DNA of 64,000 bases, taken from assembly GCA_008711295.1 (NCBI GenBank), contig VUYV01000120.1, positions 1,005,468-1,069,467 on the forward strand. The letters are read 5' to 3'. Below the pieces are notes generated by a model, which searched no databases, was not told the DNA's origin, and saw only the letters and a program-made list of their open reading frames with translations. Both the position numbers and the translations under genes were made by a program. Below are positions 1 to 13,300 of this stretch, piece after piece. Position 1 is the first letter of the stretch; each line of letters begins with the position of its first letter. Source of the DNA: Anarhynchus alexandrinus. Lineage: Eukaryota > Chordata > Aves > Charadriiformes > Charadriidae.

Positions 1-2565
1 TCTTTTGTGATTGTAGGAACAGTTTTGCATCTTCTTGTTGTGCTGTTTGACAGGTAAAGATCCTTTAGGGAGGAACGCTTTTTTTCTCTGCACTCGGCCA
101 GTAAATAACAGCAAAGAACTGCTCATCCCTGCCTACCTGGACTATTTTTGTTGTTATCTTAATTGCTTCATCCTCACAACCCACACTCAATCTTTTCAGA
201 AAATCAGAGCCTTGAACTTCATTCCAGGATCTTGAGGAAATCTTGCGTCTCCCTGCCATTTCCCAGCCTTTCTCCTCTACGAGAACAAACCCTATCTCTC
301 CCTGCCTGATGTAGTCTGAATTTCCTCAGGGATTATCTAAACAGAGCCCACGTGATCCATTTCTCTCAACCCCTCTACAAATGGGAAAGCATAAATCATG
401 GGTCCCTACAAATAAACACAACTGGCAAGATGTTATTTTTCTCTGTCTGAAGTAACACCAGTTCTTTAATCTGCCGCCTCCTAGAAGCATGTCTGTTCAG
501 AGAAAGTACAACCATTACCATGTATACACAATGTTCTTCTGCCACTTCTCCTTGCAAGCTATAATGGGAACCCTACGCCAGAAACACTGAAAGAAATGCG
601 GCCAAGTGAATACCTCTTACTGTTTTCACTTCTTCAACTTGGCTTTGAAACCAGAAAGCATTCCTGCTTGTAAGGGAAGGAACAGCCAGCTAAGAAAGGG
701 AAAATCCTGACCGTGAAATCCCACTGCAGATTAATTTTCAGACTTGTGACTTTCGTTCAAGTGTTGTGTTATAGTCGGGGGGGTGTTGGGACGTCATTAA
801 TTCTGAAAATATTCTTTGTAAACTGAAGAAAGGGTAAGTTCTTGCCGTAACGAAAACAACTCCGAGCTGAACACTTAAAAATGCTTCAAAAACTGGAGAT
901 GTTTTTGCAGTTAAACCTCGTCTGGAGTTCATTTAAAATAATCATGTTTACATGGAGGTGAATTAGAGTGCTGAGCTCTGCCAATGCCTCGCTGTAGTTA
1001 AAAGTACACAGCCAAGAATTATAACCCTGGTAATTCAGTCCCCGAGTGCTGCACTCCCGGGTGTGTGCAAGAACCCAGAGGCAGAAAGGCCAGTCTGGAG
1101 GGGTGGTGGGGAGCCAAAATCACTTTAATCAGTGATGAACCTTGTAGGAATATTCCAGGGGGAGTAAGTGCTGGGTCCACGCTTTGCCTTTCATTACAAA
1201 AAACTATTTCTGTGCATGCAAAAGGTAAACCTATACAGAGGTCCTGTTGCTGTGTCTCTGCTGAGGGTGGGATTCAGTTTGCTGGGCAATGAAGATGTCC
1301 ACATCTCTCCTTATGGTTTTTGGAACAGGCCCTCTAGGATGTGAGTAATCTCCTCCTTTGGGGTAAGGTGGGTCTTTCCCTTTGACGTCCCTGGATGGCA
1401 GGGATCGGGGGGTGGTAGAGGTGAACCCACTCAAGGGCCATTTTCCAATAGCACCGTTGGCCTGAGACCCTCCAAAGTGAGCAGACGTCACCTTCTAACC
1501 TTTCTTTGAGGAGCGTTGGCTGCTAAATGTGTATTTGGAGTTAGCAGTGACCTTGATGGGTCCCTGCAAATGTTTCACTGTGTCACTCCTGCCCTTCAGT
1601 TCAGCTACTCCTAATTTAAGGGCTGCCTGCTTGAGAGTAAAATGTTCTCATGAAAAGAGTTTTGCATCTGATACGCATGTATAATACCTGGGAATGTCTC
1701 TGGCACGTCTGTGCTGTGTGGTCCTTCCAGGAGCCTGAGAAAGCATTTCTCTCGCTACAATTTTGAGTGGCAGGATTACTTCCCAGCTAAGGTCTGTGAG
1801 CAATTGCAGAGAGCAAAGCTTTTTGGTTTTGCTTTGATGGTCAAAAATGCAGTTGCCTTGAGTGTCGGCTGATATGAGAAGGAGCTTTATTTCAGGCAGC
1901 CTCTGCTGTTTTCAGTTAATTGAAGCTCGTGGTTGTTGCAAGCCCTCTCCTGACCCTCAGCTTGTCTCCTATCTCCGTCTGCCGCTATTGAGCTGTTACC
2001 GGAGATGCTGTTCCTGCCTGGGCTCTCAGCCTGCTCCTGGAGATGCTGTTCCTGCTCAGCCTGGTCCTGGCAGACTGGACCTGTCCTTGCCAGGCTGCTT
2101 GTCAGCAGGGACAAGTGGCCCGGCAGCTGCTCCATGCTGGAAACTCGGGGTTTTTTTGCCGTCTTCCTTGTTACTGCACCCTGTGCCGGCCAGGAAACGT
2201 CAGCCACGGGGCTGCCAGCTCGGGCTCTGCTCAACCACCCGCACGGCTGTACCTCTGCACCCCGAAGAGAAAGGGAGATAGAGGGGGGAAAAAGGGAGAT
2301 GAGAAGAAGCAGGGTTACAAATCATACCGAAGAAGGGTCAAAGCAGATAGGGACAAGTAGGGGATGCGCGTTGGCAGCAGATGGGCTCTGTGCTGGGAGC
2401 TCACTCATTTTGGTCTGGATCTGTAAGACCATGAGATCAATTTCTCCAAGTGGAACGAGGCTAGAGGAACCTCAGTGAGATCAAAGGGAGATAATTTTAT
2501 TACAGCGGCCTGCAAGTTCCTTTTTTGTGGGTATTATTGCTGCTCAATGTAGGGGATCGAATTCT

Positions 2566-2630
2566 TAGCTGATATAAATCTGCGTGTACCTCCATTGACT
2601 TTTATGGCACTACAGCCATTTACCGCATCT
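2566..2630. mobile_element. Palindromic MITE-like relic
   Basis: GCTGATATAAATCTGCGTGT, ACCTCCATTGACTTTTATGG and CACTACAGCCATTTACC resemble the amniote repeat GGTGTAAATCAGCGTAGCTC CATTGACTTCAATGGAGC..., whose two halves are reverse complements. The second arm is decayed. Confidence 0.4.
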
Positions 2631-2916
2631 TGTGATTTAGTGGGTCTGCGTTAGCGCCCTGCACGGATGGTTCCCAAGCTGTCATCTGCAGACGGCTGGA
2701 GTCACAACCACGGGTACGTGGCCCTCAGTTGGGTGTTTGCAATCTTCTCCAGACCATCTTCCGTTAAACACTTAGTAATTAGACTGCCTTGTATTCCTCA
2801 ATAAATTTCATGTGTTGACAGCAGTCTGTGATCCAAAAGCTACGGACGCCGCTGCTCTAAACACTCCTCACTAATTCATTAGCTTTTAATTTGTGTAAAT
2901 AAAAATTCTCATTACC

Positions 2917-2953
2917 TTTTTTTTTTTTTTTCCTCTCNTTTGTTTGTTTGTTT
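2917..2953. repeat. Poly(T) followed by (TTTG)n, with one undetermined base
   Basis: Fifteen T (2917-2931), a short CT stretch with an N at 2938, then TTTG repeats. Length is uncertain because of the N. Confidence 0.85.
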
Positions 2954-4013
2954 CAAAAGTGCACCGGTAGCCAACCATTAGGTTTATTTCAACAGTGACA
3001 GGCTAATTGTTTCAAAATGGGGCCGTGTAATACGTTGAGCGCTGCGATGGGGGATCAGCTGGAACATCTGTTCCTGAAGAACGCCGTGTAGGAACATCAC
3101 TTCTAAAGAGAGATAAGCCAGTTCGAACAGGATGTGAGGGAACCTCGCGAAGCTGAGAAAATTACTGTCATGACAGCTGTAAAACCAAAAACCTCTTGGA
3201 AACGCAGCCTGGAAACGTTGCTCTTAAACAGAAGCAGGGAAAAACTGCTCTGGGTTTCTAGGCAGGGCGCTGCGTCGCGGGGAAGCGCGGGCCTCTCGCA
3301 AAGCCTTTACTGGCGTTAAAACGTTCCCTCCCGGTTCCTGTCTGCAAGAGCATTTAGTAGGCTGCGAGATGGCTGAGGAGGCCGGTTCTCACACGAGGTA
3401 ATTAGCTGGAAATTCAGATCGTTTTCAGCACATGTGAGATAGTTGCCACAGATTTTATTTTTCCTGTGCTGGTGGCCACCACCAGACACACAACGCAAAA
3501 CTGGATGGATGCAGTACAGCCGTTATGCTTCATCTGGGTTTTTTTTACAGCTATTTCTGTGTCTTGCTAGGTATCTTTGTTAGGCAAAAGGTTGTTTTGT
3601 TGTTGGTTGGGTTTTTTTTTCCAAGAGGTGCATGGTGTAATGGGAATTTTCAGCTGTGCTATTTAACTTTTGTATGGCAAATGAAACATCTGAAGAAAAG
3701 AGTGCTCAGAAATTGGATAGTTTAAAGGGTGCAAAGCTGAACTCTTGCAGCAAGGAATAAATAAGAATGAAGGTAACGCACACAATTCTGACACACCCCA
3801 AGTACCCGACCGAATGCTATTTTACCGTGACTTTGTCCCTGGGAGTATTTGACTTGTTTGGGCTGCTGCTAGTAAAACTGACACAGTATCCACACAAAAT
3901 GGAAGGTATTAATGTGCAAAGGTTTTAAGCAACTTGACAGAAGCTCTGAAAGGAGCAGGGCCAGAGACAAGCTTAGAAACGTGGAAGTATTTTGGATTAC
4001 TGCACCCAAGCCT

Positions 4014-4084
4014 CAATTTCACAAGATATTTAAAACACATGCCTACATTTAAGCATATGAATACTTGTACCGGCTTCAATGAGA
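4014..4084. mobile_element. MITE-like repeat relic, copy A (family seen three times here)
   Basis: AAGATATTTAAAACACATGC, CTACATTTAAGCATATGAAT and CGGCTTCAATGAGAC resemble the amniote palindromic repeat with TTAAGCACATGCTTAA and CATTGACTTCAATGG modules. Copies B (24375) and C (50430) share the TTAAGCAYRTG module. Confidence 0.4.
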
Positions 4085-7000
4085 CCCTTCTCTTGGATAA
4101 ATTTGGGCATAGGCTCAGATGTCTCACTGAATGAGAAATGTAGAAGGACTCTGCTTACTTCCTCTTCAGAGCCCAAATAGTAACAACTCTGAGTAAATCC
4201 CAGTTGAGTATGTAAAGCAGATGAGTGCAAAGAATGCTGTGATAAATCCTCTACCAGTTCTTAAATCTTGCTGATCTTTAATCTGATAACTCTTCCTCCC
4301 TCAGAAAAACTGACGGGTATAGTATTTCAGCCCTCAGACCGCATGCCGGTATGCATAGATGTATTACGTGCTGCATCTCAGGGCAGTGAGCATATGCAGA
4401 AATAAGGAATTTGGGTCATTCGGTTAGAAATAGGTGCTTTTTAAGCTGTCTTTCATTAAGGCTATTAATTAACAGAGAGCTTTCTTGCTCAGCCAGGAAA
4501 TGCTTCTGAGAGGTGCTGTTGCTGTAAAGCCAGTTTACACACCGATTCCTGATGCTCACACCGGAGATGAAATAAAATTATTTCTCCTGCTGCTCCCCAT
4601 CCTCTGCTGCTGTCCTAGCCAAGGGATTTGCTCCAGACGGCAGCGGTGGGTGGGAGCGCTCTGTGCTGGGGGACAAGGAGGGAGTTGTGCTCCATTCCCT
4701 GTGCACCCCTCACGGGTGATGTCTGTAGGATGAACGTGCCAAAACCCCACCACCATCCGCTCCAGCCGAGCTGAGAAATGGCTGCAAAAGGACCTCCTGC
4801 TCCCATCTCCCTGCTGGCATCATCTGGTCCTTCCCTGCATCCTTCAGGTGTCACCGGAGGTAATGGGGAGTGATTGAAAATCCCTGGGTTTGTGCTTTGT
4901 CAGAGGATGGAGCAAACCATCCTATTTCCTGCCCAATGTGCCCATGGTTCCCCGTTCCCCCCTGAACCAGCACCGTGTGAGTCCGTGCTACCACAGCAGG
5001 GCTGGTGGCCAGCCTGGCTCCGAGCCTCCGCAGGAATATCCTCCTCCATTTGAAAACAACTTTTAAAAAGAGTATTTTGAATTTCAGAGCTCCTGATCGA
5101 AGATACTGGAGCCGTGATGGATCAGGTCGGCAGAACAGCTCCCGGATGAGTTGCCAGCATCCCATGTCAAGAGGTACCGTGGCTCCGGGAGCTGATGGCT
5201 ACCTGGGGATGATGCCAGCTCTCAGCTGGAGTGTGACCCAGAGTTTCTGAATGCAAGAGGGGGGGTTGAAAAGCGAAGCGGCTCTATTGATTTCACTGGG
5301 AGAGGCCAAGGACCAAGGACGGGCAGGCGGCTGCCGATGTTCTCAGCCTGGCAGAGCCGGTGTGGGAAAGGCGAGGCAGCCGTAAGGCTGTGCTCCTTTC
5401 CCTGCTGCAGATGAGAGGGCAACTGGCTGTGTGAAGTCAGAGGGGACCATTGGAAGAGCTTCAAGCAGAGCAGGTCCCCAGTTGTGAAAACCTCCCTGCT
5501 GCCTGGAGAATAAGGGGTCTCCTGCAGACTGTGCTTTGTTATTGAGTGCTGAAGCCAGCGCTGTGTCACCATTACCTGCTGGCCCGGATACCGGTGGGGT
5601 GATAAATACTGGCTCTCCCAAGGCTGTGATTAGATGACCAGTGCAGCCCATTTTACTGCTGCTCACTGTCGCCTCTGCCCTCCCGTGCTGGTGCTCCCCA
5701 GGCCCTTTGCCCAGTGTTGGGGTGCTCAGACCGGCTTGAGCCTTCCTTCACGCTGGCTTGGGGTTTTGTGCTCCTGCATCCCCTCAGGTGAGTTTGGGCT
5801 GCTCTGTCCTCTGCAGACAGGGCTGCAGTTAGCTGGTGCAGCACAGCCTCCTTTAAATCTCAAATATCCTAATTTTCGAGGATGATGGGCACGCAGACAG
5901 CAGGGACAGGAGGAGTTTTGAAGCCTGTTCTTCTGCAAGGAGCGTTAACTCACCAGTATTATGTTTGCTCTTACTGACAAAGACTGGCTGCAATGCCAAA
6001 ATGTCTATATGAAATAAAATAATTTATTTTTTGCTATCCAGGCTTGTTGTTCCAACTGAGAGGAGAGGTCTCTCATTAGCTTCTGGAGTGAGGGAGCCTC
6101 CGGCTTCATGCAGCAGCAGAGCCTGCTCCCAGTGTCTTCTCTTTGCAAAGAGGATTTCAGAAGAGCCATGACTCCTGCAGCCAAAAAGCACTGATACAGA
6201 AGCTTCATGTAAAAGCTGATTTAAAACCTTCTATTTGGTTATGAGTTAATAAAGGAAACAGAACTGCTGCTTGGGACATGAGGTGTTGAATTCTCTGCGT
6301 AGAAGCTCAAGAACTGAACTAAATTCTCAACTTGGAAGACATCCCTCCAGCCGGGGTGAGAGCTGCTAGCACAAAACCTCTCTTCATGCTTTTGTGTATA
6401 TCTTTGGTAGGATATCGTGGTGCTCACCCCGCTGTCTGCCGTGCAGGCACCTTCCAAGTACTACAGTGATTTGGCTGCTTTGATTTTTGTGTTAAGTTCC
6501 TCCTCACACAGCAAGGAGATAAGATCAGCCTTGATTCCAGCCATGTTTTCTGGCTGTGCTTTCGAAGTGCTGCTTTTGACCCAGGCGGTCAGTCGTTTCC
6601 AAAGCTCTCGCTAACTGGCTGGGCTGGGGGCTGCTCACGTAACCCTATCGATCCGCTCACATGTCCAGATGAGTTCATTTGGCTGCTCTGGCTATTTCGT
6701 CGATCCCCACATTAATCTGCCTGCAGACTCCTCTTTCAGCCACTTTGCAGCTTCTCGGCAGCTTTGCCTGGAGCAGGAACATATTTTTCATCTTTCTGCT
6801 GAGTTTACACGAGGTGAATTTAGAGAGCTGCCAACGCCTGCGAACTTCCCAGGCTGCAGCAGAGGCGTTGCTACCTTTAAGTGAAAACCCAAGGCTGAAT
6901 TGGTTTTCTCTTGTTTCGCTAATTGGCTCAGCGCTGTGGTTGGTATTTGTTGCTTTTGTGCTAGTCCTTGATTTCTAGGTGTCTCTGTCATATTATGCCG

Positions 7001-7425
7001 CTCCCATGAAACACGGGAATGTCACACTCTTCTTGGGATACGCCAACAACTCGGGAAGGGGGCGAGTATAACCAAACAGATTTCCCACCTTCAGGAGCAG
7101 GGAAACCGCTGAACTGTTGCCTGCCTTATGTTAAGCATGTGAGCTGCTGTATAAATGGTATTTATTGTGTTTATTTCTCCAAAGGGAGACAGCATAGAAA
7201 GACTTCTGCCTCCATCATGCTGTAGATCCCGGCGCTTTGCTCCTTCACAGGGAGTCATCTGCCAATCCAATCCTTGCTTTTGAACAAAGAAACCCCTGCT
7301 CCTCCAAAAGAAATGGTTTTAAGCAGTTATGAGGCTACAAAAAAAGAAAATAAAAATGCTGGGAGAAATTTTGCAGAACCTCTGAAGATGCATCTGTGAC
7401 CAGTAATGGAAAAATGCACTTGGGC

Positions 7426-7463
7426 TGTCCTGGTTTGAGGCTGATTTGGCCTAAACCACGACA
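7426..7463. repeat. 38-bp inverted repeat with TG...CA ends
   Basis: TGTCCTGGTTT (7426-7436) pairs with AAACCACGACA (7453-7463) with one mismatch in 11, around a 16-base spacer. The ends resemble bird ERV LTR termini, but there is no LTR body. Confidence 0.5.
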
Positions 7464-9700
7464 GTTGCTCTTCTGAAGCTTTCACCAGTGGTTAACTTCT
7501 GGCAAAGTCTACCTTTGGTCAGGCCGGTGTCAGTAGCAGCGCAGCCATACCTGCATGGAGGTCCCTGAACCCCCCCAGATCCTTTGCACAATGGGAACAA
7601 ACAATTTCCGTTATTTTACTTTGTAACTCTTCAATTTGCTCTTGGCAAACGCGGGCTGGCAAGAGAAAGAGAAACTGTTGGGTGCACAACCGGAGGTGAC
7701 AGCGCAGTTGATCGTGTGCCTGTGCCTTTTGCTAAATCGAGCCTTTTGAAGCCATCCTTGAGTGGAAGTCAACATGCAGCAGATCCTTTGCAGGAGGGAA
7801 GGTGGGGGCTGCATGGCCGTGGTTGGGGGCACGGTGGTGTTTTGGGGCAGGTGAAGGCAAGAGCGATGGAGCTGAGATGCCTGTTTTGGCATTTCCCCCG
7901 GGCTCAGCTGCCCTGAGTTCCTCAGGAGAGCATCAGGAAGCTATCGCTTTTCTTACCTGCTTTATTCCTCCCTGTGCTTTAAAGCAAGCGTTTTTTCCCC
8001 ACGGTGCAGCTGTAAAGTGTAGTTTAACAGCAGCCTCTTTATAACATTTTATGCAGCCACATTCTAATTAAAAACCCAAACTCATCAGAAATTGCTTTCC
8101 AAGGGACCTACCCCAAGTGGGGATTGAGGGCATTTGCCGTACAGCAGTTGAAACTTTTAAAAATGTTTGGTTTAGAGTGCAGCAATTTCAGCACATGGGA
8201 ATGGGCTATTCCAGCTCATGGGAACTGGCTATTCCCCACCCAGGAGCCCTGAACAGTGCTTTGCTGAGGACAAAAAAGTCTTAAACAAGGACAAAAATCC
8301 GCTTTAGCCTAAGAACACAGTGGATGGTCATGCTGGGAAAGTGAAGCATTGGCAGGGAAAGTCACTCCTTGATGCTCTGGTCGGATGTTGGCATTCTGGA
8401 GACCCAGCCATCCTACAGGATTCATCCCATGCACTCGGTCCCCATCCTGGTGGATCCTAAAGACATTATGACACTTGCTCCTTGGTGACTTTCCAGGTTT
8501 TTTGTATCACAAACCAAGCAAGAAATAGGGTATCACCCCACAAATAACAACGGAAAAAAAATGTGTAACGTTGGGATAAGAAAATCCCTATGTAGAGATG
8601 GGATTGCCTGTGCTTCTCATTTGTTTCTGGCATTGCAGGTCTAGGGGCTAATGTGCATCCAGTGGTTTTCACCCCACAGTCATAAGAGCCAAAGACTTGC
8701 TCTGTTTTGTTAACGGGAGCTGGTGTGATGTGATCCGAGACCGACAGGCGATGCTTTAGAGCTGTGCTAAATACAGTGACTAAGTACCGTGACATTTTTG
8801 ATGGCACCAAGTGACTCAGGATGTTCTTTGTGGCCAGCAGCTGGTGGGACACGGTGACAATGTGGTGCCAGGTTGGGGCACCTCATTGAGGCATGGTGGC
8901 ACCTAGAACCACTTGGTTTTGAAAGGTTTTGTGGATGTCCTGAGCCCTTCACTCCAATGCTATCCCAGGTTTTAACATTTAAAAATATCAGGGTTTAGCA
9001 TGGTGCAGTGTCTCTCTAAGCTTTTTCTTAGTTTATTTCGCCCATCCACATCCATGGCAGAACTTCCCCATTCCCAGGACAGAGATGCTGAGCTCCAATT
9101 TTGCTGCTATTCATAAAGTAACGTCTACACCCCAGTGCTCCAGGTCGGGCCTCTTCCCCAACCCTGCCCATTCACAGATGGGTTGCCACGTTGTTTGCTA
9201 TAAAATGCTTGTACCAAGATCCTGCGTCGGGGTGAGCGGGGCTTGCAAATGCCAAGGCTGCGGTGCCGCAGCAGAGACCCCGCTTCCAGCAGGCAGGGGA
9301 AGTCTTCCAAAGGCAGTGGAGCAATTTAAGACCTTAAACCTGAGTTTGAAATGCCTTCCAATTCTGGGCGAGGGAGGGAGAAGTTTGAGGTGGGTCATGA
9401 TGTGGGACCATGCCCCTGGATACCCACATCTTTGGGAGTCTCAGGGCACCAACTGTATATAGATATACATATAAATGCTTACATACATATATATGCCTGT
9501 GTTATATATTGCAATCAGTCTGTCTGCAGGCAGCTGCTGAGATGGGCAGTTTGTCTCTCCCCAGGGTGGGTGGGAAATGAGCCATACTGCTGAGAAAAGA
9601 GAGGGACATTGAAGTCAACTAAGAAAATTAAGAAGGACTGATCTGCAGCTGGGGTAGTGGGGGCACAAATCAGTCTTCTCTTTGTTTTTCTCCCATTTCC

Positions 9701-9723
9701 CTGCCTGCCTGCCTGCCTGCCTG
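9701..9723. repeat. (CTGC)n tetranucleotide microsatellite
   Basis: Five perfect CTGC units plus CTG. The neighbouring sequence is C/T-rich. Confidence 0.95.
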
Positions 9724-9819
9724 GCCAACCTTTTGCCCATTCTTGCTGCCAACTTGCTTTCCTGCAGCCTGTTTTACTTCTTGGGTGCCCAGGAACCTCC
9801 TGCAAAGCCTCTGCGTGGA

Positions 9820-10110
9820 CACGGCAGGAGAGCGACGCGTTTGATGGTGCTGCTGGCAGCCCGCAAAGCAGCGCTGCCGGCGAGGGAGGCGGCCGTGGAA
9901 AAAAAACAGTTGCAGATTTTCTTGAGCCCCAAAGCCCTCCCTCTCCTCCCTCCCGCAACTGTTCGCATAAATTTCACCTCCCGCTCACAGAGAGCGCCCG
10001 CCTCCTCTCGCTGCCCCCTCCCACGCTCCCCCGCCGGCCCCGAAAGGGAGATGGAAGTTGGCCGTGCCGCAGCTCTCGCTGTTTCGGGGTGCAAAATCGG
10101 ACAGTAAGTT
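9820..10110. promoter_or_regulatory. Isolated CpG-rich patch in intergenic DNA
   Basis: CG dinucleotides cluster here (for example GAGAGCGACGCG, CCGGCGAGGGAGGCGGCC, CTCCCCCGCCGGCCCCG) while flanking sequence is CpG-poor. Overlapping open frames exist on both strands but none resembles a protein. It could be an orphan CpG island, a distal promoter of a non-coding RNA, or an enhancer. Confidence 0.4.
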
Positions 10111-10375
10111 TTGATGCGATTGACTTAAAAAAGCCTGAAAAGCTGCAGAACTGAGCTGCAATGACGGAGCTGAAGTTGCCTGTAATAACTATAATAAAGC
10201 TGTGAGCATCTGCAAGCCCCCTGCCCCGTCCCCAGCAGGGACTGCCTTTGGCAAAGGGCCGCCAAAGAGATGGGATCTTCTGGGCAGGCTTGGGACCACG
10301 GGGAAACACTCTGAAGCTCTTTAAAGAACTGTACCCTGCTTCCTGCATGGGTTAGAAACAAGTGGCTTTTTTGGG

Positions 10376-10399
10376 TTTTTTTGTTTGTTTGTTTGTTTT
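10376..10399. repeat. (TTTG)n microsatellite
   Basis: T-rich run with four GTTT units. Nothing else in it. Confidence 0.85.
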
Positions 10400-13300
10400 T
10401 CTCAGGGGCTATTTCCCTGCATTGCCTTTCTGTGTGACATGGCATCGTCTGCGCTCCACAGCCGGACGAGGAGGAGTATTGATGAGGGGGAGGGTTTGCA
10501 GCCGGCAGAGGGACCATCAGGCTGCTGGAAAGCTCTATCCCAAAATGGGGCAGGGAGAGGTATCACCCCCCAGCCCAGCTGTCAGCTCACAGCCCCCTCA
10601 CCAGGGGCTTAAACTCATTTTTTTTTGTTCAAAATTTGTGTTTTCCTTGCAAGGGAAGTATTTTTGCTTTAAAAACAAAGCAAAACAGCTGTAAACTACC
10701 TTTTATTTTCCAGTTCCCCACCTAGAAAACGTTAGCGAAATCTAATTTTGAAAATGAAATTGTGGGGCAATGGTGTGTCTAAGCAATACACACGTTTTTA
10801 ATGCTCTGTGGGCTCATCACAACAAACACCTTAGGTATCTTGATCTAGTCCTGTCCGTGTTGTAAGCGCCTGCCTTGGGGTTGCCCCACCAGTTAAGGCC
10901 AGAGCCTGGGGAAAAACCTTCCCTTTTTGTAATCCTCATCTGTACTTTGAAGAAGGCAGCATTTCTCCTGCTGAGTTTGTTTTCAAATCAGGACAAGGCA
11001 GGGGCACAGCCGAGTTACCGGGGATCTCATCCTACCGTAGAATTATTCATTTTCTTTCGTAACTATTCATTATCTTCCCTTTTTTAGGGCACTTTCTCCC
11101 CTGTGCTATTGGCTCAGCATCATCAGGACTGTCCATAAGACCAATGCTACATTTTTCTTCTGGTCACCAGAGTTTAATCTTGGGCTCAGACAGAGCATTA
11201 ACAACCACCTGTGCGCGGGGGACGCATGCTGTTCGTTTTATTGCGGTGCGGAGGGAAATGCCTCGTGTGCTGCTGGGTTACGTGGTTCCCCCATCAGATC
11301 TATTATTAAAGATATTCCTGCCACTGAGCTCATTAAGCAATGCATTCCCCAGCTCCTTCTCGCTTGGCCCTGCCTCTTTTAAAATGGAACCTTTTAATTT
11401 GAATGAATCTTTAATTCGATTCTGTCTCCTTTCATGCTCTCCCTATAAAGAGCTATTCCCCAGGTTCCTCAGGACGAGGAGTTATTTGATCAGGTTTAAA
11501 TGTGGATGTGTAGCCGTGGAACTGATCTAATTTTGTTGATGTGGCTGCAGGATTTTATTGCCTGCTTGTAGTGGGGACGTGTAATCATAAAAGAGAGAGA
11601 GGGTGGGAAGTCCTGGGGTTTCTCGGTCTGCGCCGCTCATCTCCAATGGATTTAGCACATGGGGCAGTAAAGGGAAGGGCTCACTACTGGGTTGGTTTCT
11701 TTATTTTCTCTGGGGGATGCTTCATTTTCAGCTGTGCAATTTTTTTTGTGCTAGAGCACTCCGTGCAACCGGATACTGGGAGGAAGGGGGAGAAGGGGGA
11801 AAGGGTTTAGCAACAAAAATTAATCTACGGGGACTTTTTGGAGGGGGGTTAATGGCTACTTTTAGGTCCTGATCCTATTTCTGTGAAGTAAATGGCCGCA
11901 GGGCTTGAGCCTTCTGTCTCCGGAGGAATGAACCGAGTTGGGGAGCGGAGCCAATCTGGAGTGTGGCGAGAGGCTCTGTATTTGTGGGCTTTTGGTTTTG
12001 ACTACAGGTTCGATATCAAGCTGGTGAGCGTGTTGGGTAATCTGCACGGCTGCGATGCCGCTGCAATTAAACACACATGGCTGCAAGCCTGAGCCAGGCA
12101 AAGCGTGTCTGATCCAGGCAAACCATCAGCAGGGCCTGATGTGCCGCGGTGTGGTGTGATAGGGACGAAATCCCTTTCCTGCCCAGACCACAGCGCCTTC
12201 CTGCAAACTCGTTCTTGTCTGACAGCGGAGATGGAGGAGGTGGTTACAGCTGATAAACGGGAAATCCTGCATGTTCTCTTCCTTCCCCTCGTAGGGCTCT
12301 CCCAGACATCTCTTAACCACAACGCCGTGTTCGTCAAACCCATGTGCAGAAAAGCATCTTCCCCGCTTCTCATCACCTCTGGACAAACGGCACAGCCTTG
12401 CTCGGCTCCCGTGCCCTTGTGGACGGCAGTGGACGCACTCCTGATTTACACCACTTCAGGTGAGATCAGGGCCCCAACCATGCTTACCCCAAGTGCCTGC
12501 GTACCAAAATGACAAAAGTTATCTCACCTCCAGGCTCCCGCCCTGGGGTGAGCTGGTGCCTCTGCAGCCTGCTCCAGTTCCCAAAATGTTGGAGACTTTC
12601 CTTAAAATCTCCTCCATGGAGTGTTTTCCCCAAGGAGCCCAGCCCTGGGTGTGTGTCCCTGGGGACAAGGACAGCGGTGACATGCCTGTGAACAGCCGCC
12701 GGGCACACGGGCGCTGCCTTTAATACTCCGCCACGATTTCTCCATCCTATGCAGCTGCCAGATGCCGCCCTCTCCCCGCTCCCTCCCTGCCAGGTGCTGC
12801 AACGGGGTTTGCAGGAGCAATCCCATGTCAGGGAGCAGCACAGCCCGGTTGCGTCAGGTCTCTCTCCCCCGGGACACCGACCCTTCGCCCCCACCCCGCA
12901 CCAGCACAACTGGGGGACGGGGGTTGCCGCAAGTCAGCGGTGCTGCTGTAGCTCAGTCCAGGGGGGCTCTGGCTTGTGGCAGAGCTGGTGTCACTTGGTC
13001 CACGTCACTGCTTGCTGCTGCTGCAAGGTCTGTGCCACATGAGCTCATGTCTCCCATCAGCCAGGAGGGCTCCTGCAGTTGACAGCTGTGCTGGGCTGTG
13101 GGTATGGGCTTCGTGTTTCTGCCCGTTCAGGCACTAAACTGCCCTGAAAACTCCCTTTAGTTGGCACCAGAGCATGCTATGGGTGGGGTAAACCACCATA
13201 ACCGGCCTCAACCTAGTGGACCTGGACAAGGGGGTGGACTTCTCAGAACATGGCTGTGACTACACCCAGGGGGGTGCACCCAAAACCAGCCCCTGGGATC

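Larger units (their letters stand above)
1..9819. other. Gene-free stretch
   Basis: No spliced or single-exon gene is supported. Open frames are all short (under 150 codons), overlap on both strands and resemble nothing. Beyond the listed repeats I see mixed unique sequence. Confidence 0.6.

Noticed and set aside
1862..2478. Overlapping 139- and 157-codon frames
   Set aside because: Several frames open together, Cys/Leu/Ser-rich random translation, with no homology I recognise.
9657..10154. 165-codon and overlapping 141-codon frames
   Set aside because: Overlapping frames on both strands in CpG-rich, low-complexity sequence; no recognisable domain or splice structure.
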